The notes: a model not told the origin generated them from the sequence alone. A stretch of 11,483 nucleotides of DNA from Candidatus Magasanikiibacteriota bacterium (GCA_023246565.1 JAHFIE010000037.1:1-11483); one strand, 5' to 3'. Numbered from the stretch's first letter, positions 1 to 6,970 are shown. A program made the numbers and translations.

Positions 1-1438
1 ACCGTTTCTTAAACAATTGATACTTTTCCACAACAACAATAGGTTCGTATTCTTTTTCCAAAACATCATAATTTTGTTCCAGATCAGTATCAGCGAGTGA
101 ACCACTCGTGATCACATAAGGGTACCATCCACCATCATACAACATTTTTAAACTCGCATAACCAAAATGGAGATCGGGGTTAATCTGTAAAATCTGATGG
201 ATCCGCACCTCAGGTTGATTACGTAATAAAAAAGCAATGGACGGACTATTGATAACAAGAACATCACCTGATGGTACTTTTTTTTGTTTCATTTCAGTCG
301 TAAACACGGTCGCAGCATCTGAATTATACAGTGGATCACGCGTTCGAGAAACCACATGAACTAATTGAATCGCGAAAAGTCCAACCGAAATAATGGCAGC
401 TGTTTTTCTTGAAAAAATTTTTGATAAGCTCAACGGAAATAAAGCAAGAAGAAGTACATGGGCAGTAAAAAAATATCGGTACCAACCCGGTGTTTTAAGG
501 TACCAACCAAACGTGATCAGAATAAAAACGGCTAAAATTATTTCCGTAGCAGTTATTGTTTTGTGTTGGTATCGTCGAATCCACACAATGATTGTCGGGA
601 TGAAGAGAAGCATGAAATGAATTGGTGTGCTTTCCGAAACAAAACGCAATAAGTTTACTCCTACTGAATCCCACAAACTTTGCACAGCATAGGAATTCGC
701 GTAATAATTGATTGCCCCTAGTATGGTGATCCAATGAAACGGTTGTATAATCGTCATGAGCCAGAGGAACAGTGGAATGACTGCTCCCAAAGTCATGATC
801 CCAATTCTTGAGAAAAAAATCTTTTTATGTGACCAATAAAAAAATAGTTCACTTACCAAAACTGCTGGAGCAACTATTAAAAAATATGGTTTTGCGGCGA
901 TTGAGAGACCAAACAAAAGACCAGCACCAAACAATCGTTTATGATTCAATGATTGCGGTAATGTCAAAATTCCCGCACACAAAAATACTAATCCTGGAAT
1001 CTCTCCAAGTACTGCTTTACCATTACCATAAAGTGGCGCAAAGGTAGCAAGCAAAGCGAGGGCTAACCATGGTGTCCACGGATTATCGCTCAACCGTTTG
1101 ATTATTCGAAATAAAAAAAATCCAAAAAGCCATAGATACAGTACCATGGGTACGCGAGCCATTCCCAAACCTGGATCAAATGATTGTAAAAAATATAATG
1201 ATGCTGCTACGGGAATCAGTGTTGGATAATTTGTGGTGATCAAAAACGAACGCTCAATGGACGGAACAAACGAATTGGGGCCAAGTTCGAGACTGTACAC
1301 ACCATGACGAATAAGACTACTCGCAATACCAAGATTAATACCTTCGTCAAACCAGGTGGCAGGACTCGCAGATATATGCCAAGTACTTGCCACGACAAAA
1401 AAAATAATAATGGATACACGAGTGAAAATTGGGGTCAT
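1..1438 (-). CDS. GT39/ArnT-like membrane glycosyltransferase (GT-C), 3' end cut by window edge
   Basis: An ATG at 1438-1436 opens a frame of 479 codons with no stop before the left edge, so the C-terminus is missing. The protein is highly hydrophobic, with many membrane segments from about residue 8 to 363, followed by a soluble C-terminal part. The first extracytoplasmic loop has WFDEG (Asp31-Glu32), the acidic motif expected of GT-C enzymes of the PMT/ArnT type. GEIP at 145-148 and GWYRYFF at 318-324 also resemble this family. Such enzymes take a sugar from a polyprenyl-phosphate donor on the outer membrane face and pass it to a lipid, glycan or protein; the acceptor cannot be told here. 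It starts 37 nt after the preceding GT-C gene, with no Shine-Dalgarno sequence, and is probably in the same transcript. The family is fairly sure; the specificity is unknown. Confidence 0.85.
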   Translation of the reverse strand, partial: MTPIFTRVSIIIFFVVASTWHISASPATWFDEGINLGIASSLIRHGVYSLELGPNSFVPSIERSFLITTNYPTLIPVAASLYFLQSFDPGLGMARVPMVLYLWLFGFFLFRIIKRLSDNPWTPWLALALLATFAPLYGNGKAVLGEIPGLVFLCAGILTLPQSLNHKRLFGAGLLFGLSIAAKPYFLIVAPAVLVSELFFYWSHKKIFFSRIGIMTLGAVIPLFLWLMTIIQPFHWITILGAINYYANSYAVQSLWDSVGVNLLRFVSESTPIHFMLLFIPTIIVWIRRYQHKTITATEIILAVFILITFGWYLKTPGWYRYFFTAHVLLLALFPLSLSKIFSRKTAAIISVGLFAIQLVHVVSRTRDPLYNSDAATVFTTEMKQKKVPSGDVLVINSPSIAFLLRNQPEVRIHQILQINPDLHFGYASLKMLYDGGWYPYVITSGSLADTDLEQNYDVLEKEYEPIVVVEKYQLFKKR

Positions 1439-1475
1439 AAAAAGTTACACAGGGAATCTTAATATTACATTAATG

Positions 1476-2798
1476 CTACAAAAATCTCTGGACATGTTCA
1501 AAAACTGTATTCCAAAAAAATAGTATATCAATAAGACTCAAACCACCGAGCATAAGCACACTCGCCAATAAAGCTCGTCGTACTTCAGAAACACGTTCTT
1601 TCATAAGCACAAAAGCATACGCGCCAAACAAAGCAAAAAAAGGATATATCTGAAATCGATACCGTGATTCAACTACGGTAATCAACAAGGGAAGAGGTGC
1701 GGAAAGCGCCAAAGCAGCTATATACCAAAGTGTTGCATTGTTATTTTTTATATTCAAAAATAAACCGGCTACACCAAACAAAAACAAAAACGCGATACTG
1801 AAACCAGACAACACCACAAATATCAATTGCGGTATACCAGTTTGATAAAACCAAAATCCCATAGGTCGAATTAAACTCCCATAACGAACAACACGAAGCA
1901 TGGTCAATTTCGCAAATTCTCCTGGTGTTTGAAGAACAAATGATAAAAAAGCTGATCGACTTGCTGAACTCAAATCACGAACCCCATGTTCAGTAACATA
2001 GGTTGTCACCGGATTAAATCCAGAAGCAATCTGTCCCCCATTCGCGTTTGCTCGATTACCAATCCAAATATTGTAATCACCAATGAGTGTTGTGGGAATA
2101 AAACGTTCATAGAGAATATAATTGCGAATAGTCCATGGTGCCAAGAGTACAAAAATGCATCCTACCACAATCAATAGTTCAGACCAGTATTTTTTTGTAA
2201 AACAATACAGCAGAATAATCGGAATAAAGAGAACTAAGGGCGGACGCAAGACTATACCCATGCCAAGGCTCAAACCCAATAAACTCGCTATGAAAAACGA
2301 ACGCTGACGCATCAATACAATAAAAAGATACAAAATCACGGCCACGAAAAATAGATAGGCGGTTTCAGTCATAAGCATGGCTGAAATTTCAATAAGATCA
2401 GGATGAAAACCAATGACGCCCGTCGCGATAAGGCCAATATTTTTTTTGTCAGGCCACAGTACTATCGCGCTCTTGTACAGAAACCAGGCAGTAAGTGCAT
2501 GCAACAAGGCTTGGATAATCCAAACCGCTTCATAATGATGACCAAACAAAAAATAAATCCCGGCAAGAAAAAATTCATACCCAGGACCAGCACGCAACAT
2601 AGCTGAATCATAATCAAATGACTGGGTCAAATCTTCTCGAAAACCATTACCCGAAAGAAGATTGAGCGCGATCCGATCATAGGCCTGCGCATCAACAACC
2701 GGTGGAATCTGATACCAAAAACCATAGACTACACTCGTCACGAACGAAAGTGCAATAATAATAAAAATTTTATGGTTCATTAATTTTGAAAAAATCAT
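1476..2798 (-). CDS. GT39-family membrane glycosyltransferase (GT-C)
   Basis: The 440-residue protein has about ten or more membrane helices. The first loop after helix 1 carries Asp36 and Asp41 in DAQAYD, the usual acidic site of GT39-type enzymes. Further family signatures are TETAY at 144-148, PWTIRNY at 221-227, NIWIGN at 243-248 and ESRYRFQIYPF at 377-387. The family transfers a hexose from polyprenyl-phosphate sugar on the extracytoplasmic side. The likely donor maker is the GT2 gene at 6082-6780. The start used is the ATG at 2798, five bases after the stop of the upstream gene; an in-frame ATG at 2780 (Met7) would also leave helix 1 intact. Neither start has a Shine-Dalgarno sequence. 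It has no long soluble C-terminal domain, unlike the next GT-C gene, so the two probably act on different acceptors or linkages (inference). Confidence 0.88.
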   Translation of the reverse strand: MIFSKLMNHKIFIIIALSFVTSVVYGFWYQIPPVVDAQAYDRIALNLLSGNGFREDLTQSFDYDSAMLRAGPGYEFFLAGIYFLFGHHYEAVWIIQALLHALTAWFLYKSAIVLWPDKKNIGLIATGVIGFHPDLIEISAMLMTETAYLFFVAVILYLFIVLMRQRSFFIASLLGLSLGMGIVLRPPLVLFIPIILLYCFTKKYWSELLIVVGCIFVLLAPWTIRNYILYERFIPTTLIGDYNIWIGNRANANGGQIASGFNPVTTYVTEHGVRDLSSASRSAFLSFVLQTPGEFAKLTMLRVVRYGSLIRPMGFWFYQTGIPQLIFVVLSGFSIAFLFLFGVAGLFLNIKNNNATLWYIAALALSAPLPLLITVVESRYRFQIYPFFALFGAYAFVLMKERVSEVRRALLASVLMLGGLSLIDILFFWNTVFEHVQRFL

Positions 2799-2802
2799 AC
2801 CA

Positions 2803-3765
2803 TTATTGTTTCATTTCAAAATCAATCATAATTTTTACTAATTCGCAAAAACCCACTACTGGTTTCCAGCCGGTCAATTTCGTAAGGAGTCGATGATCGC
2901 CGCGCATTGTTTTAATTTCACGTTTCCGTGCCAAATTCGGATCAAGAATAATGTGGTTACGCCAATCTTTAATACCAACAATAGCGAAGGCCTCACGGGC
3001 GAAATCACCAATTGAATGTGTTTCCCCCGTACAAAAAACAGCATCATAGGGACGAGGCACTTGCATAAGACGCCACATGCCATCAACAAAATCAGCAGCG
3101 TAACCAAAATCCCGTCGTGCAGTTAATGATCCGAGAGAAAATGTTTTTCTGATTCCTCGCGCGATTTCTGCGACAGAATGGCTCATAATTTTTGTGACAA
3201 AATCAGGCATGCGCAACGGAGATTCATGATTAAACAAAATACCATTAACCGCGAATAATCCATATCGGGTACGATAGGTAGCCACCATTTGATGAGCAGC
3301 TAGTTTCGATATACCATAAGGATTAACCGGATGAAACGTAGTATTTTTTTCTGTGATGATACCATCTGTCTGGCCATAAATTTCTGCGCTGGATGCTTGA
3401 AAAAATTTGGTCTTGGGAGCATACAATCGTAATGCTTCAAGTAGCTGTGCCACCACCAAAGCATTCGTCTCCATAGTCTCAATCGGTTGTTCCCATGAAC
3501 GTGCCACACTTGATTGACCCGCAAAATTATACAACTCTTGGGGCTGATATTTTTTTAATAATAACCGTAGATAGTTTTGGTCAAGAAGAGATCCGGTCAC
3601 CAGTTTTATTTTTTTGGTAATTCCAAAATGATCAAGACGCCAGCAGTCTTTCTCTGAAATTGTGGGTGCGCAACCAATCACTCGATATTTTTTATCCAAT
3701 AATAATCGAGCCAAATAAGCACCATCTTGGCCAGTAATACCTGTGATTATTGCTACTTTATTCAT
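2803..3765 (-). CDS. GDP-mannose 4,6-dehydratase-like SDR epimerase/dehydratase (divergent paralogue of Gmd)
   Basis: A 320-residue extended short-chain dehydrogenase/reductase. The nucleotide-binding motif is GITGQDG (9-15). The catalytic residues are Ser126 and Glu128 in SSAEIYG, and Tyr150 and Lys154 in YGISK. NHESP (about 180-184) and RRDFGYA resemble the gmd gene next door, so it is a GMD-type protein, not a plain RMD/GMER reductase. It differs from Gmd where Gmd has Arg-Arg-Ser-Ser (36-39): here the stretch reads CAPTISEKD with no arginine pair, which suggests altered cofactor or subunit contacts. The start is set at the ATG 3765-3763, which overlaps the gmd stop as ATGA; a longer frame from a TTG at 3777 is less likely. 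It may act on the Gmd product or be a second dehydratase; the exact reaction is not resolved. Confidence 0.85.
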   Translation of the reverse strand: MNKVAIITGITGQDGAYLARLLLDKKYRVIGCAPTISEKDCWRLDHFGITKKIKLVTGSLLDQNYLRLLLKKYQPQELYNFAGQSSVARSWEQPIETMETNALVVAQLLEALRLYAPKTKFFQASSAEIYGQTDGIITEKNTTFHPVNPYGISKLAAHQMVATYRTRYGLFAVNGILFNHESPLRMPDFVTKIMSHSVAEIARGIRKTFSLGSLTARRDFGYAADFVDGMWRLMQVPRPYDAVFCTGETHSIGDFAREAFAIVGIKDWRNHIILDPNLARKREIKTMRGDHRLLTKLTGWKPVVGFCELVKIMIDFEMKQ

Positions 3766-4739
3766 AATCCAACGCAATCTGCTTCAAGCATTAACCGAAC
3801 AAGTTCTTTAAACGTGGTCTTTGGTTGCCAGCCTAATTTTTCTCGAGCTTTTGTTGCGTCACCAATCAAGACATCAACTTCAGCAGGACGAAGATAGCGC
3901 TCATCAATTTTTATATGCTGCTGCCAATCCAAACCAGCAAGAGAAAAAGCTTCAACTACAAAGTCTTGAACTGAATGTGTTTCCCCGGTGGCAATCACAA
4001 AATCATCAGGTTCATTCTGTTGGAGCATGAGCCACATTGCCTCAACATATTCTTTCGCATATCCCCAATCGCGTCGAGCATGAAGATTGCCCAAAAAAAT
4101 GTGATCAGATTTCTTTGCCATGATCGCGGCAATACCCCGCGTAATTTTACGCGTGACAAAATTTTCTCCCCGACGGGGCGATTCATGATTAAATAAAATA
4201 CCACCACAGGTGAACAAACCATAACTTTCACGATAATTCACAGTTGCATAATGAGCCGCTGCCTTGGCCACTGCATACGGGCTTCGCGGATAAAAGGGTG
4301 TGGTCTCCCGTTGTGGTGTTTCACGGACAAGACCAAACATCTCACTGCTTGATGCTTGATAATACCTCGTGTCTGGTTTCCGCGATCTGATCCACTCCAA
4401 AATTCGAATCACGCCACCAGCCACAACATCAAACGTGTATTCAGGAATTTCAAAACTAATTTTTACATGACTTTGCGCAGCTAAATTATACAATTCATCC
4501 GGCTGAATTTCATCAAGCAATCGCGTAAGACTACTCCCATCAGCCATATCACCATAGTGCAAAAAAAGTTTTGAATCTTTGTAACGTGGATACAAATATT
4601 CCAAACGTTCACGTGGAACCAGACTTGATCGTCGAACCAAACCATGGACTTCATAGCCTTTATCCAATAATAATTCAGCAAGATATGAACCATCCTGGCC
4701 AGAAATACCGGTTATAAATGCTCGTTTTGGATTATTCAT
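3762..4739 (-). CDS. gmd: GDP-mannose 4,6-dehydratase
   Basis: A 325-residue NADP-dependent dehydratase that turns GDP-D-mannose into GDP-4-keto-6-deoxy-D-mannose, the precursor of GDP-fucose, GDP-rhamnose, GDP-perosamine and related sugars. Visible signatures are GISGQDGSYLAE (11-22), the family's RRSS segment (36-39) linked to NADP(H) binding and tetramer contacts, LAAQSHV (86-92), Ser131 and Glu133 in SSSEMFG, the Tyr155-x3-Lys159 pair, NHESPRRGENFVTRKI (184-199) and RRDWGYAKEYVEAMW. Length is slightly short for the family but all core motifs are present. It is the first gene after the 144-bp gap at 4740-4883, behind a promoter-like sequence, and overlaps the next gene by 4 nt (ATGA). No fucose synthase or perosamine transaminase is visible in the window, so the final sugar is unknown. 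Confidence 0.95.
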   Translation of the reverse strand: MNNPKRAFITGISGQDGSYLAELLLDKGYEVHGLVRRSSLVPRERLEYLYPRYKDSKLFLHYGDMADGSSLTRLLDEIQPDELYNLAAQSHVKISFEIPEYTFDVVAGGVIRILEWIRSRKPDTRYYQASSSEMFGLVRETPQRETTPFYPRSPYAVAKAAAHYATVNYRESYGLFTCGGILFNHESPRRGENFVTRKITRGIAAIMAKKSDHIFLGNLHARRDWGYAKEYVEAMWLMLQQNEPDDFVIATGETHSVQDFVVEAFSLAGLDWQQHIKIDERYLRPAEVDVLIGDATKAREKLGWQPKTTFKELVRLMLEADCVGL

Positions 4740-4757
4740 AGTGTAATTACATTGGAA

Positions 4758-4785
4758 ATTATACTCATAGAGTATAGAATGGTAA
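4758..4785 (-). promoter_or_regulatory. Candidate sigma70-type promoter for gmd
   Basis: On the minus strand there is a perfect TATAAT at 4763-4758. A TTACCA hexamer (four of six bases match TTGACA) lies at 4785-4780, with a 16-nt spacer. A transcription start near 4751 would give a leader of about 12 nt before the gmd ATG at 4739, consistent with the missing Shine-Dalgarno sequence. It sits just outside the conserved repeat element at 4790-4886, so the element would be upstream of this transcript. This is a sequence match only. Confidence 0.4.
4760..4776. repeat. Inverted repeat covering the gmd -10 box (possible operator)
   Basis: Two perfect 7-bp arms, TATACTC and GAGTATA, are separated by 3 bp. 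The symmetry covers most of the candidate -10 hexamer of the gmd promoter, where a repressor dimer could bind. The sequence is AT-rich and the arms are short, so chance is a real alternative. Confidence 0.35.
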
Positions 4786-4789
4786 TAAT

Positions 4790-4886
4790 ACGGGGATGGG
4801 GAGCGTCATCCCTATGCATTGGGATTATGCGACCCGTGTACTGACGTACAATCTAACAACACAGAATCAACTCTGCCACCCAATTA
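4790..4886 (-). repeat. Conserved-flank/variable-hairpin intergenic element, copy A
   Basis: Read on the minus strand, the element begins with the TAA stop of the upstream glycosyltransferase and runs to ACGG/CCGT-type sequence at 4790. It matches the copy at 6852-6970. The conserved blocks are the stop-proximal part (TAATTGG, CAGAGTTG), a 28-nt block at 4825-4852 that differs at one position between copies, and a 19-nt block at 4790-4808 that also differs at one position. Between the last two lies a hairpin with 5-bp arms ATCCC (4808-4812) and GGGAT (4821-4825) around an 8-nt loop, whose inner ATGCAT can add three pairs after a T-T mismatch. The arms share no sequence with those of copy B but sit at exactly the same junctions. 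No poly-U tract follows, so it is not a classical intrinsic terminator. Function is unknown. Confidence 0.85.
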
Positions 4887-6080
4887 CTCAGTACTATCAA
4901 ATAGTGCTGAAAAATATTCTTGAAATTTTTCTTGACTAAACCACTGTTGACTAAACTTTGCCGCGCCGGCTGACAGGCGTGCCCGAACCTCTGGATCACG
5001 CAAGCGTAAAATCATAGCAACCATATCTTCCGGTTTATCCGCAATCAACGCCGATTCACCAGATACAACAGGATATTCACCCAATGAAATCCTTGGCGCC
5101 ACAATCGGAAAACCTCGAGCAATTGATTCAAAAATTTTCTGCTTCATACCACGTCCACTCCAGACAGGAAACACGCCAGCATCCATTCGATCAAAGAATG
5201 CGTTAAGATCAGGCACAAATCCCTCATACACAACCGAATTATCATCACAGGCTTGCACTAAATACGCTGGTAATTTCCCTCCACAAACATGGAAACGAAA
5301 TTCTCCCGGTGCCTGCCGCGCTACCTCGGGCGCAATATGATTGATCAATTGTTCAGCACCACGGCGATGAAAAGGAACATTGTACGTAGCTCCAAGAAAA
5401 AACACATCCAGTGGTTTTTTTGTTGCCGCAACTTTATGATTTGCTCGAAATCCAGACAAAGAAACCAAGGGCAAAAGTAAGGCTTTCCCTACTTGCCAGG
5501 TAGTATACTGGTTTACTTCCCGTGGTGAAATAGCCGCGATTCGATCTGCCACGTTCACTGATTTCCGTTCACTCCACCATTTTGCCAAAAATTTAACCCA
5601 ATGAATAGGATTACATTTTTCTCGAACGGTTAATTCTTCCCAATAGTGTAATGGTTCAAAATTATGTGAACGGATAACAAAACGAATATGTCTTTTTTTA
5701 CATTCAGAAAATAATGGCCAAGAGTAATTACCAATACTTATTAGAAGATCAGGCTTATAGGTGTCAAGATATTTAATAAAATCAACTGAACGAGCGGCTT
5801 CATAAAACGCGTACGCACTTCTATCAAAAAAAATTGGCTGAAAAATTACTGTTTTCAGCCAGGTGATAAACTTCAGTGACGGCAAATAAACTGTTATGTC
5901 AATCTGGTACTCATCCCGTACACTTTGCAAAACCGCTCTATCTTGGCCTGGTTGATCAAGAGAAAAAACAGAAACCGTATGACCCATCTTTTTTAAAAAA
6001 GACAGCATGGCATAAATATCCTGCTGTACGGCTCCACGACTGGGAAAATGACAGGCCGGGGTAACCACGGCAATCTTCAT
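4884..6080 (-). CDS. GT4-like (GT-B fold) glycosyltransferase
   Basis: A 398-residue cytoplasmic or membrane-associated glycosyltransferase with a GT-B layout. The N-terminal acceptor domain opens with a typical strand and loop (MKIAVVTPACHFPSRGAVQQ). The second half binds the sugar nucleotide and contains FLGATYN, VCGG and GRGMKQKIFE (309-318), followed by ARGFPIVAP. The usual EX7E motif is incomplete: Glu318 is present, but the position eight residues before it is Arg310, as in the GxGMKxKxxE type of GT4 proteins. The start chosen is the ATG at 6080, one base after the TGA of the GT2 gene; an in-frame ATG at 6194 would add 38 basic residues inside the GT2 gene and break the domain pattern. 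Its stop codon is the first triplet of repeat copy A. Donor and acceptor are unknown. Confidence 0.88.
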   Translation of the reverse strand: MKIAVVTPACHFPSRGAVQQDIYAMLSFLKKMGHTVSVFSLDQPGQDRAVLQSVRDEYQIDITVYLPSLKFITWLKTVIFQPIFFDRSAYAFYEAARSVDFIKYLDTYKPDLLISIGNYSWPLFSECKKRHIRFVIRSHNFEPLHYWEELTVREKCNPIHWVKFLAKWWSERKSVNVADRIAAISPREVNQYTTWQVGKALLLPLVSLSGFRANHKVAATKKPLDVFFLGATYNVPFHRRGAEQLINHIAPEVARQAPGEFRFHVCGGKLPAYLVQACDDNSVVYEGFVPDLNAFFDRMDAGVFPVWSGRGMKQKIFESIARGFPIVAPRISLGEYPVVSGESALIADKPEDMVAMILRLRDPEVRARLSAGAAKFSQQWFSQEKFQEYFSALFDSTE

Positions 6081-6081
6081 A

Positions 6082-6780
6082 TCAAGGGAAGAGGTTATAC
6101 TTAATAATCGCCCACAAAGCACTGACACCATCTTTCCAATTGATTTTTTTACCTTCTTCGTAGGTGCGACCATAATACGAAATACCAACTTCAAAAATTC
6201 TCAATTTCTTTTGGGCCACCCGAGCAGTAATTTCCGGTTCAATCGTAAAACGTTCAGCAGTCAAAGTTGGTAGAATTTTTTGCAAAGCGTTCTTGGTAAA
6301 GGCTTTATAACACGTTTCCATGTCAGTTAAATTAATATCAGTCAACATATTCGAAAATAACGTCAACATTTTATTCGCGACCGAGTGCCAAAAAAATAAA
6401 ACTCGATGCGGTCGATCACCAATAAATCGTGATCCAAAAACAACATCAGCTTTGCCTTCAATCATAGGCCCAAGAAGCAAAGGATATTCATGGGGATCAT
6501 ATTCCAAATCAGCGTCTTGAATAATAATAAAATCACCGGTTGCGGCAGCAAAACCAGTCCGAATCGCCGTACCCTTACCTTGATTTTTTGGTTGTAAAAT
6601 TACCCTATACATCTCACCCGAATACTGTTGTAAAATTTCTCGAGTACCATCAGTCGAACCATCATCAACAATAACAATCTCCTTTTCAATTCCAACTAAA
6701 GAAACTCCAACAACTGTCTCGAGTAGTTTTTCAATAGTATTTTTTTCATTATAAACCGGAATGATAATCGATAGTTTCAT
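6082..6780 (-). CDS. GT2 glycosyltransferase, polyprenyl-phosphate mannose/glucose synthase-like
   Basis: A 232-residue GT-A fold enzyme of the DPM1/DPG-synthase-like branch of GT2. Signatures are SIIIPVYNE (4-12), VDDGSTDGT (38-46), GKGTAIRTG (68-76), the metal-binding DAD (89-91), VFGSRF (114-119) and DMETCYKAF (153-161). The C-terminal part, ERFTIEPEI to KKINWKDG, is typical of this branch. There is no C-terminal membrane domain. Relatives move mannose or glucose from GDP- or UDP-sugar to a polyprenyl phosphate, giving the donor used by GT39-type enzymes, two of which are encoded downstream. The start is the ATG at 6780; an upstream in-frame TTG at 6822 would add 14 residues unlike the family. 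It is the first gene after the 187-bp gap and is followed after 1 nt by a GT4-like gene. The sugar cannot be decided from sequence. Confidence 0.92.
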   Translation of the reverse strand: MKLSIIIPVYNEKNTIEKLLETVVGVSLVGIEKEIVIVDDGSTDGTREILQQYSGEMYRVILQPKNQGKGTAIRTGFAAATGDFIIIQDADLEYDPHEYPLLLGPMIEGKADVVFGSRFIGDRPHRVLFFWHSVANKMLTLFSNMLTDINLTDMETCYKAFTKNALQKILPTLTAERFTIEPEITARVAQKKLRIFEVGISYYGRTYEEGKKINWKDGVSALWAIIKYNLFP

Positions 6781-6821
6781 ACAGAAATAGCGCTCATTTA
6801 TTGAAAATAAATTTTGTATCA

Positions 6822-6851
6822 ATTAAAAACGATACACAATATAAAAACCAA
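6822..6851 (-). promoter_or_regulatory. Weak candidate promoter for the GT2-GT4 pair
   Basis: On the minus strand, TTGGTT (6851-6846) and TTTAAT (6827-6822) are 18 nt apart and lie directly after the right edge of repeat copy B. The leader to the GT2 ATG at 6780 would be about 35 nt and contains a 7-bp AT-only inverted repeat at 6796-6812. The -35 match is poor. The main support is position: an AT-rich gap between two blocks of otherwise overlapping genes. Confidence 0.25.
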
Positions 6852-6970
6852 ACGAGGATGGGGAGCGTCAGTTTTTCAAAAATGGAGTTTACGACAGTTT
6901 TTGAAAAACTTATGCGACCCGTGTACTGACCTACAATATACTGACGTAGCAACAACTCTGTCACCAATTA
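6852..6970 (-). repeat. Conserved-flank/variable-hairpin intergenic element, copy B
   Basis: This is the second copy of the element at 4790-4886, in the same orientation. It again starts at the TAA stop of the upstream glycosyltransferase (6970-6968). The 28-nt conserved block is at 6910-6937 and the 19-nt block at 6852-6870. The central hairpin is much larger than in copy A: perfect 13-bp arms, AGTTTTTCAAAAA (plus strand, 6870-6882) and its complement (6898-6910), around a 15-nt loop. The hairpin is AT-rich and not followed by a T tract. Copy B also carries an extra TACTGACGTA-like unit (6939-6948), 15 bp from the one in the conserved block (6924-6933), which copy A lacks. No open frame or protein is associated with it. 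Confidence 0.85.

Noticed and set aside
393..620. Small plus-strand open frames, such as this 75-codon frame and others opposite the glycan genes
   Set aside because: All lie antisense to well-supported minus-strand genes, have no family features or start signals, and are expected by chance.
3766..3777. TTG start at 3777 for the Gmd-like gene
   Set aside because: The ATG at 3765 gives the common ATGA overlap with gmd and places the Rossmann motif at the usual distance from the N-terminus.
4790..4886. Rho-independent terminator at the hairpin (also considered for 6852-6970)
   Set aside because: Neither hairpin is GC-rich over a long stem followed by a T tract in the direction of transcription, and the conserved sequence on both sides is not explained by a terminator. 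A terminator role by another route is still possible.
6081..6194. Longer N-terminus for the GT4-like gene starting at ATG 6194
   Set aside because: It would lie wholly within the conserved GT2 gene, add a basic stretch of 38 residues, and displace the typical MKIAVVTP opening that begins one base after the GT2 stop.
6796..6812. ATTTATT/AATAAAT inverted repeat as an operator or terminator
   Set aside because: It consists almost only of A and T in an AT-rich leader; such symmetry is expected by chance and is not followed by any supporting signal.
6781..6822. TTG start at 6822 for the GT2 gene
   Set aside because: It adds 14 residues before the canonical MKLSIIIPVYNE opening and uses a rare start codon with no ribosome binding site.
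6852..6970. Integron attC site
   Set aside because: The layout is similar, but the GTTRRRY and RYYYAAC core sites are not present at the expected ends and no integrase gene is in the window.
4790..6970. Composite transposon or insertion sequence around the GT2-GT4 pair
   Set aside because: No transposase frame, no terminal inverted repeats and no target-site duplication were found; the flanking copies are in direct orientation and are non-coding.
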